This document shows, piece after piece, positions 7,711 through 22,700 of a stretch of DNA of 64,000 bases. The stretch comes from Pelomonas nitida (GTDB lineage Bacteria; Pseudomonadota; Gammaproteobacteria; Burkholderiales; Burkholderiaceae_C): NCBI RefSeq assembly GCF_043555975.1, contig NZ_JBIGIA010000007.1:186001-250000 (forward strand), written 5' to 3'. How positions within the stretch are numbered: position 1 is the stretch's first letter; each line of letters begins with the position of its first letter. Both the position numbers and the translations under genes were made by a program. The notes beneath the pieces were generated by a model that searched no databases, was not told the origin of the DNA, and saw only the letters and a program-made list of their open reading frames with translations.

Positions 7711-8832
7711 ATGATCGTTTTGAAAGCTCCCCAGGATCAGGTGCTCGGCGCGCTGCAAGCGGTGTCCGGCATCGTCGAGCGGCGCCACACGCTGCCCATC
7801 CTGGCGAACGTGCTGATCCGCAAGACCGGCAACCAGGTGGAGCTCACGACCAGCGATCTCGAGATCCAGGTGCGCACCACGGTGCAGTTCGACGGCGATG
7901 CCGGCAACCTGTCCACCACGGTGGGGGCCCGCAAGCTGATCGACATCCTGCGCTCCATGCCGAGCGACCAGACCGTCAGCCTCACCAGCAACCAGAACAA
8001 GATGACGCTGCAGGGCGGCAAGAGCCGCTTCACGCTGCAAACGCTGCCGGCCGACGACTTCCCGCTGGTGCAGGAGGCGGCCGACTTCGGCCCCGCGTTC
8101 AGCGTGCCGCAGAAGGCGCTCAAGGGCCTGATCAACCAGGTGCACTTTGCGATGGCGGTGCACGACATCCGCTACTACCTCAACGGCATCCTGTTCGTCG
8201 CCGAAGGCAAGAACCTGACGCTCGTGGCCACCGACGGCCACCGCCTCGCGCTGGCCCAGGCCGAGCTGGAAGTCGACATCCCCAAGCAGGAAGTCATCCT
8301 GCCGCGCAAGACCGTGCTGGAACTGCAGCGCCTGCTGAAGGACGGCAAGGACGTGGACGAGAACAGCGCCATCGAAATGCGCTTCGCCGGCAACCAGGCC
8401 AAGTTCAGCTTCAGCGGCATGGAGTTCGTGACCAAGCTGGTCGAGGGCAAATTCCCCGACTACAACCGCGTCATCCCCAAGAACCACAAGTTCAAGCTGA
8501 CCCTGGGGCGCGCGCCGCTGCTGGCCAGCCTGCAGCGCGCCGCCATCCTGACCAGCGAGAAGTTCAAGGCCGTGCGCCTGACCTTCGAGCCGGGCCTGCT
8601 GTCCATCGCGTCCAGCAACGCCGAGCAGGAAGAGGCCAAGGAAGAGATCGAGATCGACTACGGCGGCGACAAGATCGAGACCGGCTTCAACGTGACCTAC
8701 CTGATGGACGCGCTGTCCAACATGAGCCAGGACATGGTCTGCATCGACCTCAACGACAGCGCCTCCAGCGCGCTGCTCACCATCCCCGACACCACCGGAT
8801 TCAAGTACGTGGTGATGCCGATGCGAATCTAG
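7711..8832 (+). CDS. dnaN: DNA polymerase III beta clamp
   Basis: The sliding clamp tethers Pol III to DNA. The 373-residue product starts MIVLKAPQDQVLGALQAVSG and ends FKYVVMPMRI, the classical clamp C-terminus that closes the third domain (usually ending MPMRL/I). The three-domain length of about 370 is standard. The 268 bases between dnaA and dnaN contain no gene and no clear extra DnaA boxes, so dnaN may have a promoter there. Confidence 0.97.
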   Translation: MIVLKAPQDQVLGALQAVSGIVERRHTLPILANVLIRKTGNQVELTTSDLEIQVRTTVQFDGDAGNLSTTVGARKLIDILRSMPSDQTVSLTSNQNKMTLQGGKSRFTLQTLPADDFPLVQEAADFGPAFSVPQKALKGLINQVHFAMAVHDIRYYLNGILFVAEGKNLTLVATDGHRLALAQAELEVDIPKQEVILPRKTVLELQRLLKDGKDVDENSAIEMRFAGNQAKFSFSGMEFVTKLVEGKFPDYNRVIPKNHKFKLTLGRAPLLASLQRAAILTSEKFKAVRLTFEPGLLSIASSNAEQEEAKEEIEIDYGGDKIETGFNVTYLMDALSNMSQDMVCIDLNDSASSALLTIPDTTGFKYVVMPMRI

Positions 8833-8942
8833 CGATTCGCTTCGGCATCGCTGCCGAATGTTTCGCACCCCCCTGCCCCCCGCCAAGCGGGGGGTTCTGG
8901 TTTGAGAGTTGTACGGCCGCGTTGCGGCCTTGAAAGTCCCCG

Positions 8943-11459
<2,517 letters not shown>

Positions 11460-11561
11460 TCGCCATCGCGTAGGGCGCCGAGTTAATTGCGACTCGCGCC
11501 ACAGTTCTGCGACTGGCAGGCGTTAGTTGATGCGACTGGCCTCATCCGAAACACGCGCTCT

Positions 11562-11945
11562 TCAATAGGCCCAGTCCTCATGCCTTACCGGCAACCTGTT
11601 GAGCTGCTTCCTTAATTGCTGCCAGTGCGGCAAGTACGAGTCCATCAGGTCAATGAACCGCTGGTTGTGCGTGGGCTCCAGCAGATGCACCAGCTCATGC
11701 ACAACGATGTACTCCAGGCACTCGGGCGGCTTCTTGGCCAGGTCGGTGTTCAGTCGGATGTAGCCTGGTTCAGGCGTACAGCTGCCCCACTTGGTCTTCA
11801 TGCGCTGCACGAAGACGCGGCTCGCTTTCACCCCCAGCAGTGGCTGCCACTTGTCGAGTAGGGCTGGCACCGCATCGCGCACCTGTTGGCGATACCACGC
11901 GTCGAGCACCTCTTCGCACCGCGCCTGATCGGCATCAGGGCGCAC
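11562..11945 (-). pseudogene. YgjP/DUF45-type metallopeptidase, N-terminal half missing
   Basis: The 127 visible residues hold the zinc site VHELVHLLEPTH (HExxH plus downstream His) and the conserved KWGSCTPEPGYIRLNTDLAK. This matches the C-terminal half of YgjP/WLM-like proteins, which usually have about 230-240 residues. Reading further upstream in frame gives a few more family-like residues (RKLCLQVRPDAD) up to about 11962, after which homology stops and the frame runs antisense to the ABC transporter fragment. The GTG at 11945 is only a nominal start. The catalytic motif is intact, but the loss of the front half suggests a remnant. Confidence 0.75.
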
Positions 11946-11964
11946 CTGCAGGCACAGCTTCCTG

Positions 11965-13058
<1,094 letters not shown>

Positions 13059-13062
<4 letters not shown>

Positions 13063-14522
13063 GCACCAGCACTGCACCCGGGGCGGGCGAAGCAGCCGAC
13101 GCACCCCGCCACCCGGTCATCGAGCTGCTGGCGCGCTATCGCGCCATCTTCAAGGCGGCATGGGAGCGTCGCGATGAACTCGCCGGCCCCAAGCGCATGC
13201 TCGACGAGCAGGCCTTCCTGCCCGCCGCCATCGCGCTGCAGGAAACACCGCCACACCCCGCGCCGCGCCGCGCCCTCCTCGCCATCTGCGCACTGTTCAC
13301 CATCGCGCTGCTGTGGGCCTACTTCGGGCAGATCGACATCGTCGCGGTAGCGCAAGGGCGGATCGTCGTCAGCCAGCGCAGCAAGACGATCCAGCCGCTG
13401 GAAACCAGCGTCGTCAAGGCCATCCATGTGAAGGACGGCGACAAGGTGAAGGCGGGTGACTTGCTCATCGAGCTGGACAGCACCCTCACCGCGGCCGACA
13501 GCGCCCGTGTCGGGGAGGAACGCAGCTCCACCGTCTCCGACACGATGCGCAGCCAAGCGCTGCTCGAGGCGCTGGTGCACGGCGGCTCGCCTCACCTGAG
13601 CACGTCAGCACTGGGCAGCCTCCATGCGGCGGACCGCGCCGGCGTGCAGGCCCAGTTACAAAGTGAGTGGGCCGACATCAACGCCAAGCTCGCCAAGTTC
13701 GCCGCGGAAGCCGCCCGTCGCAAGGCCGAGATCGCCACCGCCGAGCAACTCGTCGCCAAGCTGCAAGCCACGCTGCCCTTGGCCCAGCAGCGCGAGACGG
13801 ACTTCAAGTCGCTGGCCGAGCAAGGCTTCGTCGCCACCCATGCGGGGCAGGACCGCACACGCGAGCGCATCGAGCAGGAGCGCGACCTCGCCACTGCGCA
13901 AGCCCGCCTGCAGGAAGCCCGTGCCGCGCTGACCGAGACGGAACAAGGCCTCAACGCCTACCGCGCCGAGACGCTGCGCACACTGAAGGACCGAGAGTCC
14001 CAGGCCGGACTCAAGACCCGCCAGCTCGATGAGGAAGGCACCAAGGCGAACAAACGCAACGAGCTGACCCGCCTCACCGCGCCGGTCGCCGGCACCGTGC
14101 AGCAACTCGCGGTGCACACCACCGGCGGCGTCGCCAAGGAGGCCGAGGTGCTGCTGGTGCTGGTGCCCGACGACGCCGAAGTCACGGCCGAAGTGGTGAT
14201 GGAGAACAAGGACGTGGGCTTCGTGCGCGCGGGCCAGGAGGCCACCATCAAGCTCGAGACCTTCCCCTACACGCGCTATGGCACCGTGCAGGCGCAGGTG
14301 CAAAGCATCACGGCGGATGCCGTGCAAGACGAGAAGCGCGGCGCCATCTTCCCCGCCACATTGGTGCTCAACCAGTCCGCCATCAACGTGGACGGCAAGC
14401 GCATCAAGCTGGCCCCGGGCATGAACCTCACCGCAGAGATCAAGACCGGCAAGCGCCGCGTCATCGACTACCTGCTCAGCCCCGTGCAACAGCACCTCGA
14501 CGAAAGCCTCAAGGAACGCTGA
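13059..14522 (+). CDS. Type I secretion periplasmic adaptor (HlyD family)
   Basis: HlyD-type adaptors link the ABC exporter to a TolC-like outer-membrane channel. The 487-residue protein has a cytoplasmic N-terminus, one membrane helix (RALLAICALFTIALLWAYFG, about residues 68-87), and a lipoyl/barrel half-motif (SVVKAIHVKDGDKVKAGDLL). A long coiled coil (about residues 190-330, rich in Ala/Glu/Gln/Arg) follows, then a beta-barrel and C-terminal segment (TAEIKTGKRRVIDYLLSPVQ), which is diagnostic of the family. It starts inside the ABC gene end (ATGA overlap), which shows that the two genes once formed a working operon. No TolC gene is in the window. Confidence 0.93.
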
Positions 14523-14539
14523 GGCACCGAACCGAATCC

Positions 14540-15835
14540 ATGCGCGTTCTCATCATTCACCAGAACTTCCCCGGCCAGTTCCGCCATGTGGCCAAGGCCT
14601 GGAGCGAGCAGCCGGGTTGGCAGGTCGTCGGCATCGGCCGCGACACCGCACCCGGCTTGCCTGAACTTGAGAAGTCGGGCCGGCTGACGCTGATCCGCTA
14701 CAAGCCCCATCGCTCGGTCCACCCCGAGCAGCACCACTACCTGCGCCGCATGGAAGACGCCGTGCTGCACGGCCAGGCGGTGGCGCGCGTGCTGCTCAAG
14801 CTCAAGCACCGAGGCTTCACACCCGACGTGATCCTCGCTCACCCCGGCTGGGGCGAAACGCTCAATGCCGAGGACGTGTTCCCGAATGCGCGGCTGGTGC
14901 ACTTCTGCGAGTGGTTCTACAACGCACCACCTGAAGGCGTGAACGGCCTGGACCCGAACTGGCAATGGGCCGACATCGGCTTCGACCCCGAGTTCCCCGT
15001 CACCTTCGACGACCGTGCGCGCATCCGCGCCTGGAACGCCCTGCATTTGCTGAACCTGGAGAACTGCGACGCCGCCATCAGCCCGACGCATTGGCAGAAG
15101 GCTCAGCACCCCAAGGCTTACCTCGACAAGATCACCGTCGCGCACGAAGGCATCGACACCGAAAACCTCGGGCCTGACCCCACCGCGGCGATCAAGACGC
15201 CCAACGGCACCGTGCTCAAGGCGGGTGACCCGGTCATCACTTATGTAGCGCGCAACCTGGAGCCTTACCGCGGCTTTCACCAGTTCATGCGCGCGCTACC
15301 GGCCATTCAGCGTGAGCACAAGACGGCCCACACGGTCATCGTGGGCGGCGACGACGTCAGCTACGGACGCAAGCCCGAAGGGGCGAAGCACTGGCGGGAA
15401 AAGATGCTGCGGGAAGTGGGCTCACAGCTTGACCCGACGCGCACACACTTCCTGGGCAAGGTGCCGTATGAGGGCTACAAGCGGGTGCTGCAAGTCTCAG
15501 CCATTCACGCCTACCTGACATATCCGTTTGTTCTCAGCTGGTCGATGCTGGAGGCCATGGCCACCGGGTGCTTGGTCGTCGGTTCAGATACGGCACCGGT
15601 GAGGGAGGTGCTGAAGGATGGCCTCAATGGCCAACTCGTTCGCCCGTTTGACTTGCGTGCATTGGCAGACGCCTGCTTGCAGGGGCTTGCTTCGCGGGAG
15701 GGGGCGGCATCAGCCTTGCGTAGCAAGGCGGCCGCGACAGCGAAAGAGAACTACAGCATTGCGGCGGGACTTCGCGCTTTTGAGGCGGCCTGCTTTGGCA
15801 CTACATCCATCAAGGAGATTCGTCGTGTTGCGTGA
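14540..15835 (+). CDS. Glycosyltransferase, GT4-like
   Basis: The 431-residue protein begins MRVLIIHQNFPGQFRHVAKA, the N-terminal nucleotide-sugar-transferase Rossmann start of GT-B enzymes. The C-terminal half has a sugar-nucleotide-binding region ending in PFVLSWSMLEAMATGCLVVG, then DTAPVREVLKDGLNGQLV, the typical E(x)7E-like GT4 motif. It lies 17 bases after hlyD in the same direction, within the RTX export operon. Genes of this kind next to giant RTX proteins may glycosylate the RTX protein or act in surface polysaccharide synthesis; the sequence does not decide which. Confidence 0.85.
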   Translation: MRVLIIHQNFPGQFRHVAKAWSEQPGWQVVGIGRDTAPGLPELEKSGRLTLIRYKPHRSVHPEQHHYLRRMEDAVLHGQAVARVLLKLKHRGFTPDVILAHPGWGETLNAEDVFPNARLVHFCEWFYNAPPEGVNGLDPNWQWADIGFDPEFPVTFDDRARIRAWNALHLLNLENCDAAISPTHWQKAQHPKAYLDKITVAHEGIDTENLGPDPTAAIKTPNGTVLKAGDPVITYVARNLEPYRGFHQFMRALPAIQREHKTAHTVIVGGDDVSYGRKPEGAKHWREKMLREVGSQLDPTRTHFLGKVPYEGYKRVLQVSAIHAYLTYPFVLSWSMLEAMATGCLVVGSDTAPVREVLKDGLNGQLVRPFDLRALADACLQGLASREGAASALRSKAAATAKENYSIAAGLRAFEAACFGTTSIKEIRRVA

Positions 15836-16733
15836 ATCAAGAACCTGGCTGCGTCTTGTTGCATTGGCCCCTCTGGCTACGGCTCCTGTCATGCGGCCTA
15901 GCTTCTCACTTCAGAATTCTTGGCCCGTCCTGATCCTGTCAATTGCATTTGCGGGTTGCAGTTCGGTGGTTGCCTCAGGCCCTGAGGCCGACGCGAGGAA
16001 GGCGGCACAAGAACGCTACGCCAAGGCGAAGGCGCTGTTCGAGGAGCGCTGCAAGACGGCCGGCGTGGTGATCAAGCGGACGGTCAAGGATGTCGAAGGA
16101 ATCGAACTCACCAAGATCAGACAACCCATTCCCTGGGCCGGGAAGGAGTATTTCGATCCGATGTATCCCGAGGCGGCGATGGCGGGCGAGTACCGAGGGG
16201 ACGATTACATCAAACAGTTCCTCATGACAGAGATACGAGACCGCCTCAATCCAGAGCAGCGCGGAATGCTCACGTCTGACAACGGGCCGAACTGCGAGCG
16301 TTGCCTTCCTGTCATCCTGGGTTACCGCTTCGTGGAGTATCGAGACAGTGCGTCAGACAAGCTATTTCGAGCGTCTTTCCCCGGCGGCGCGGCTCTTGCG
16401 GACTGGCGCTTGGACTTCAGGCGTGACGAGGTTGGGATCTCACGCACTCGCTATGCGCTCGACTATGAAGACCTTGTAAACCCGGCTGATCGCGCGCTCT
16501 GGATTGCGGGCAGCAGGCTCAAAGTTATTGATAAGCAGACCGGAGATGTCATCGCAGAGCTGACACGTTATGTGTGGGATTCTGGTTTCGGCGTCAGCAC
16601 GACTGGCAGATGGCCCTGGGCCCACGCAAACGCTACGGGCAGAAGCCAAACCTGTCCGGCTGAAGTCGGCGTCCGGCATCAAATCAGTCGGTTCTTCATC
16701 GACAGCATCGTTCAACCAAATCAGGGAAAGTAA
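15825..16733 (+). CDS. Lipoprotein of unknown function in the RTX operon
   Basis: A GTG at 15825 with AAGGAG seven bases upstream overlaps the glycosyltransferase stop and gives 302 residues. The alternative ATG at 15891 gives 280 residues with a more standard lipoprotein signal, MRPSFSLQNSWPVLILSIAF then AGC. The lipobox cysteine is the same in both. The mature part has Cys residues (LFEERCKTAGV; GPNCERCLPVILGYRF) and no family I recognise. Its GC content is visibly lower than that of the flanking housekeeping genes, like the RTX gene two bases downstream. It may be an accessory or immunity factor for the RTX protein, which is an inference from position. Confidence 0.75.
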   Translation: MLRESRTWLRLVALAPLATAPVMRPSFSLQNSWPVLILSIAFAGCSSVVASGPEADARKAAQERYAKAKALFEERCKTAGVVIKRTVKDVEGIELTKIRQPIPWAGKEYFDPMYPEAAMAGEYRGDDYIKQFLMTEIRDRLNPEQRGMLTSDNGPNCERCLPVILGYRFVEYRDSASDKLFRASFPGGAALADWRLDFRRDEVGISRTRYALDYEDLVNPADRALWIAGSRLKVIDKQTGDVIAELTRYVWDSGFGVSTTGRWPWAHANATGRSQTCPAEVGVRHQISRFFIDSIVQPNQGK

Positions 16734-16735
16734 TC

Positions 16736-19700
16736 ATGGCCACGAACAACACCGCGAACCCCGACACAACGCCGCAAGTTCTTCAGGCCTACGCGCTTCT
16801 ACAAATTGCTGCGGAAGCTTTTCTCAACAACACAAAGCGAGACGATCCGGCGGCGGCGCCTACAGGATCAGGATCGTTTACGCCAACGGCCGCCATGCTT
16901 ACGGACGGCAACTTGCACTCTAGCAAGATGACGGCCCAGCAGGCCAAGGACTTCGGAGAAAACTGGCGCGTCGTCTCCCACCAGCCCAACACCGCCACGG
17001 GTTTCAGCGCGACGCTGTTTGAGTACGTCGGGACCGGTCCGCAGCCGACAGCCAGCAAATACGTCGTCTCCTTCCGCTCCACCGAATTCATCGAAGACGG
17101 CGCTCGGGACAACCAGGCCACGAACGTGCTGGAGCTGAAGGAAGGCGGCTGGGCGTTCGGCCAGTTGGCCGACATGCAACTTTGGTGGAACAGCTCGACC
17201 GTGCAAGCAGCGGTGGCCGGCAAGAAGGTAGATGTGACTGGCTACAGCCTAGGTGGCTCGCTCGCTACCTCGTTCCAAATCCTGCACGGTGAAAGTGTCG
17301 ACAAGGTCTATACCTTCAACGGGGCCGGCGTGGGCGAGGTAAAGCAAAGCTACGGGGGCCTGGGGAGCTTGGCGCGGATCTTGGCGGACTTCGACGCGCA
17401 GCGCGCGGACGGTAGCGCCGGCAATAAAGCGCTCTTCAAGGATAGTTTGGCGCTTTCGAAGTATCAGGAACTCGCAGCGAAGCTGAACAGGAGCTCCACG
17501 CTTAGCGCTGCGCAGATTGCCGAGGAGCTTGCCGGACTGAAGGCGCTGATCGATGTCGCTGAGCAAGATGCGCTGAACACCGGCACCCGCAATAGGGACC
17601 GTATTGAAGAACTACAGCTTTTGCGGAAGGCCGTGGACAGGTCACGGTCTATCGCAGCTGAGGCCGAACGAGTACCTACCCTGGTGCCCGGTGATGGCGG
17701 AGCCACGCCAGCAAATATCAAAGGCTTCGCCAATATTGATGCATTGCGCCTGGACTACCAGTTGGCCGTCCTCACGGCCATGGAAAAGACGCAAGGCGCA
17801 TCTACACCTGCAGAACTTGTTAAGCTGATCAAAGAGACTGCAGGATTTGGCAACAAGGGTCGAGATACGCGTGGTTTGGAAAACGTGTATGACGTCTTCG
17901 GTGCGCCACCGCCGTCCGCTGTATCAAACTCACAGCATCATCTAGGAAATAATGTCCCGGTCTTCATTGAAGATCAGCCGCTAGTGCGTGGCTCCTATCT
18001 AGCAGAGACCTTCAAGGCATCTCTTGCAGCCTGGGAACTCAAGTTGTTGCCCAACAATTATAAAAATAACGACTTTGGGGACACGCACAGTATTGCTTTG
18101 TTGGCTGATTCGCTGAGGGTGCAATCCGTAGTGGCGGATCTTGCACCAGGCTCTTCCTTGACTGAACTCGGTGATTTGCTTCAGGCCGCGTCCAACAAGA
18201 AAGCCGACAGCGAGTTAGGACAACAAGGGCGAACAGACGGTGACACTGTCGAATCTCTGCTCGATTCGATTAGGCGTTTGCTAGTTGGCCCTCGGGCAGA
18301 GGCGACCCTTAATAATGAGTCGCTTCGCGACAAAGCACTCACTGGCGGCACTTGGGCAGAGCTCGATCTGCGACAAAGGCTTGAGAATAGTGTGCTTGAA
18401 TTAAGCGGCGCCATTCAAGAGTTGCGAGGGCAGTTGATTGCCACCAACAGCGACGCTGGTTTGGGCAGTGCAGCTCGCAACGATTTTGGTGCTTTCGCCA
18501 GCATCTATGCCCTCAGCACTGTTCGCTTAGCAGGCAAGGATGCCGCAGGCAGCGTTGAGCTTGAGCGCTATCTCGGTAGCATCTGGAATGGCGAAAACGC
18601 ACAGCTGGACAACCTCGGCATCTACACGGCTTGGGATAATGACAGGAATATGTCTGCTGCGGACATCGATGCGGGAGCGCAGACTTTTACGCAGACATGG
18701 ATGACATCGCGCGCAGCGATGCTTGGGCAACTTGTCACACGCAACATCGACAACACGCCGGACAACGCACCGTCTGCTCGTCCCTATATTCCTGGGCAAC
18801 CGACCCATTTTGAGGACCGTGGCACCCAAAGATCTTTCGATATTGGATTGATCCGAGAAGATGGTGCTCTGAATCAGGTGATTTTTGGCGCCGATGGAAA
18901 CGATGCAATTGCCGGACTTGCCGAGCGTGACTCACTTTTCGGCGGTGCCGGTGCCGACTTCTTGTCCGGAAACGGCGGCAATGACTACATCGAAGGAAAC
19001 GCTGGCATCGACCAACTTGACGGCGGTGAAGGCAATGACACCCTCATTGGCGGTACTGGCGATGACGAGTTGAAAGGCGGTGCCAACAACGACTCGTTGA
19101 TCGCAGGAGTCGGCGTCGACACACTCGTCGGCGGCAGCGGCGACGATTTTCTCAATGGTGGCGCCGGTTTTGACACCTACTTCTTTGATGCCAATTTCGG
19201 AAATGACATCGTTTCGGACACCGATGGGATTGGCGAGCTGAAGTTCGCAGCAATCCCTGGTGGACTACCCATTGGATTCAAGGTTAGTGATGGGCTGTAC
19301 CTGAGCGAAGACGGGCGAGTGACTTACTCGCTTGTTCCCGGCACAGACGGAAGAACCGACTTGCTGGTGACGATCAAAGACAGCAAAGACAGCGTTCTGA
19401 TTCGCAACTGGACCCCGAGCCAAGCAGCTGCTTCTAATGCGTTCGGATTAATGCGTGCTGCGCAGGCCTCTAACTCCGGCAACCTCGGCATCCGACTGGA
19501 AGACAGAACTACTGCCCCGCCGTCGACCTCGCACGTCCTGCAAGGGGACTTTGAAAAGCAGGTCTACAACCACAACTATCTGCTTTCGTTTACCGGCTAT
19601 GTCAATGCCGGACCACAAGCCAACGCACAAGACATCCTGTGGGGCTTGCCAGGCGATGACGTCATGCAGGGTCTAGGGGGCAATGACGGCATCTCCGGTT

Positions 19701-22700
19701 TCGACGGCGATGACTGGATCGATGGCGGCGAAGGTAACGACCTTCTGCTCGGCGGCAGGGGCCGAGACACGATGCTTGGAGGCGCCGGTAACGACCTGAT
19801 CTTCGGAAGCGCCGTCGGGCAGATCTATCGTCCGGAGTCGGATATTTTCACGGCCCCGACAGGCTCCGACGTAGAGATTGCACGTGGATTCTCCTGGGCG
19901 GCGTATCGGAGGGCTATTGACCGCATCACGGAAGACGGCTCGACTTTTGTCTTTGTGAGTTTTGCCGGCGCTGACGTCGTCGAAGGTTGGCGCGGAGAGG
20001 ACGGTCAGACCTATGTTGAAGGTACAGGCAACATCATCGATGCCGGAGCAGGAAATGACTTCGTCGCTGCAGGCACTGGCGACGACTCTGTCAGAGGCGG
20101 TGACGGCGATGACGATATCGCCGGCAAGGAAGGTTCCGATGCGCTGTTCGGCGATGCTGGCGATGACATCATCTACGGAGATGGCCCAGACGATGATGAT
20201 TCTGTTGGATATGGCGTCGTCCCTGCGCAGTTCCATGGCGACGACATCCTTTCGGGCGGCGCAGGTAGCGACTGGCTGATTGGAAACGGCGGCGATGATT
20301 ATTTGTACGGTGGCGCCGATGACGATCATCTGTACGGAGATGACTCTTTTGCCAACGGTACTCCGGCTAGCGTAAATGGCAATGACTATCTCGATGGCGG
20401 CGACGGAAACGATGGTCTGACGGGCGGCGGTCGTGACGACCGACTCTTCGGTGGCTCCGGCAACGATTTGATATGGGGAGATGGCAATCAATCCGACATA
20501 GAAGTAAGCGTTCATGGGGTCGACTACCTCGACGGCGGAGATGGTGACGATCAGTTGATTGGTGGTGGCAATGACGATCAACTGCTTGGTGGGGTGGGCG
20601 ACGACACCATGTGGGGTGATGCAACCGCTCAGTACGTTGCAGAGTCAGCGCATGGCAATGACTTCATGGACGGGGGCGACGGGCGCGACATGATGGCAGG
20701 CGGTGGAGGAGCCGACACCATGTTGGGCGGCGCTGGCGACGATCAGTTGCAAGGCGACGATTTCGTTAGCAACGTGATGGCATCTGCTCATGGCAATGAC
20801 TATCTGGACGGCGGTGACGGAGATGATTCTTTGATCGGCGGGGGGGGCGACGATGTTCTGCTGGGTGGAAACGGCAAGGACTTAATGCGCGGGGACGACG
20901 CTGTGGACAGTGTCCCGGATGTATCAGCCGGCGCCGATTACCTCGATGGCCAGGGCGGAGACGACAACTTGAAAGGCGGCGCCGGCAACGACACCTTGTT
21001 GGGCGGGGACGGAACCGACATGATCCAAGGTGGCGCAGGCGACGATCTACTGATCGGCGGTGCGGGCGCGGACGTGATGTTGGGCGGTGCAGGGAACGAC
21101 ATCTACTTTATTGGTGCTACTGAATCCAGTAACGGCATCACGGCTGACACCATTACAGATACCCAAGGTCGAGACACCTTGATATTCTCCGGGGTTGACC
21201 TGGAAGGTCTTACCGTGGACTGGTTAAATAATGCCATTTGGCTGGGATGGGGTTCGACGCAGGGTGTTTACCTTGCGAGCGGGGCGAGTTCCAGCATCAG
21301 TACGGTACAGAGCGATGTCGGGCAGAGCGTGTCTTTGCTAGCTTTGGTCGGGCAGCGCTTGCAAAAGGTTATTTCCCAATCTACCCAGCAGGACAACAGC
21401 GTCGTGTTTGGAGGCGCCAAGAACGATTACCTGACCGTCACAAATGCAGGTGTGAATGCCTCAGGTGGACGTGGGGTGGACAACATCCTGATTGCCATTG
21501 ATCAGGGATCCGTAGTCACGATGAATGTTGGCGATGGAACAGACGTAGTTAGTGCAGTGCAACGCGGCGCAGCAAACGGCTCTTCGCCAGCACCTGAGAA
21601 CGTCTTGCAGTTGGGCGAAGGGTTTGAAGCCAGCAAGGTTCGCCTGTATCGCGTAGGTGTTTCCAGCTTTGTCTTGGCACTGAACGAGCTAGGGGACGGT
21701 GTCGCCTTCTCGGCGACAGCAGCGGCAGACGGTTCGGTCAGCGCAGGGCTTCAGCCATTCGATCGGATCGCATTCAGCGATGGCACCGCACTGACCTGGC
21801 GACAAGTGGTTGACCGAGGCATCGGTACGGTGCCCACGGCGACCATTGGTGATGATGTGCTGTCTCTATCCCCCGCATCAGACGAGCTAGGAGGCATGCA
21901 AGGGAATGATCGAATCGACGGGCTTGCAGGCAATGACTTGATCTTGGGGCAGGAGGGCGATGACACTTTGCTGGGGGGGCTAGGCAATGACACCCTGTAC
22001 GCTGGAGTCGGGCGCGATTCACTGGTTGGCGGCGAAGGAGATGACTACCTATATGGCGGCGATTCCAACTCGATTGTTGTGATGGAAGGTGGCGAGGGTA
22101 CCGACAGCTACTTCTTCCGGTATGGATATTATATCTACACCACCGCCAACTCCAACGACACCTCTCTAACTTCCGATGACAAATATCGAATCAACGATTC
22201 TGGCTACGTCGGAGGTGGGGAGATTAATAGCTGGAGAATCTCTGACGCCGGGGGTTCTGCAGATGAGCTAATCTTTGATTCCAGAGTCCCGACCAAGAGC
22301 AACACATTCGTCGAATCCAATGGCACTGGATTTACGCTGACCAACTACAACCTCGTCGTTGAGATCAACGGAGCTGTGAATGATTTAGGAAAGTTGTCTA
22401 CCGGCAGCATTGAGAAAATTCGATTTTCCAATGGAGACTTCTGGACCGCAGAGCAATTGCTCTCCATGAGTCAGGCAACAACGTCAGGCAATGACACGGT
22501 CGGCGGCTTCGGTAGCAACGACACCATTGACGGCGGTGCCGGGGACGACTCCATCCGCGGGTACGCCGGCGACGACGTTCTCATTGGCGGAGCTGGGTAC
22601 GACACGTTGAGCGGCGGCATCGGCAACGATGAGATGCGGGCGGGCCCTGGCGGGGGGCACCTCGTGGGTGACGAAGGGGACGATGTATATCGCATCGGCG

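Noticed and set aside
8833..8942. Terminator between dnaN and gyrB
   Set aside because: CCCCCGCC/GGGGGG can pair but no T run follows; co-transcription of the two genes cannot be excluded.
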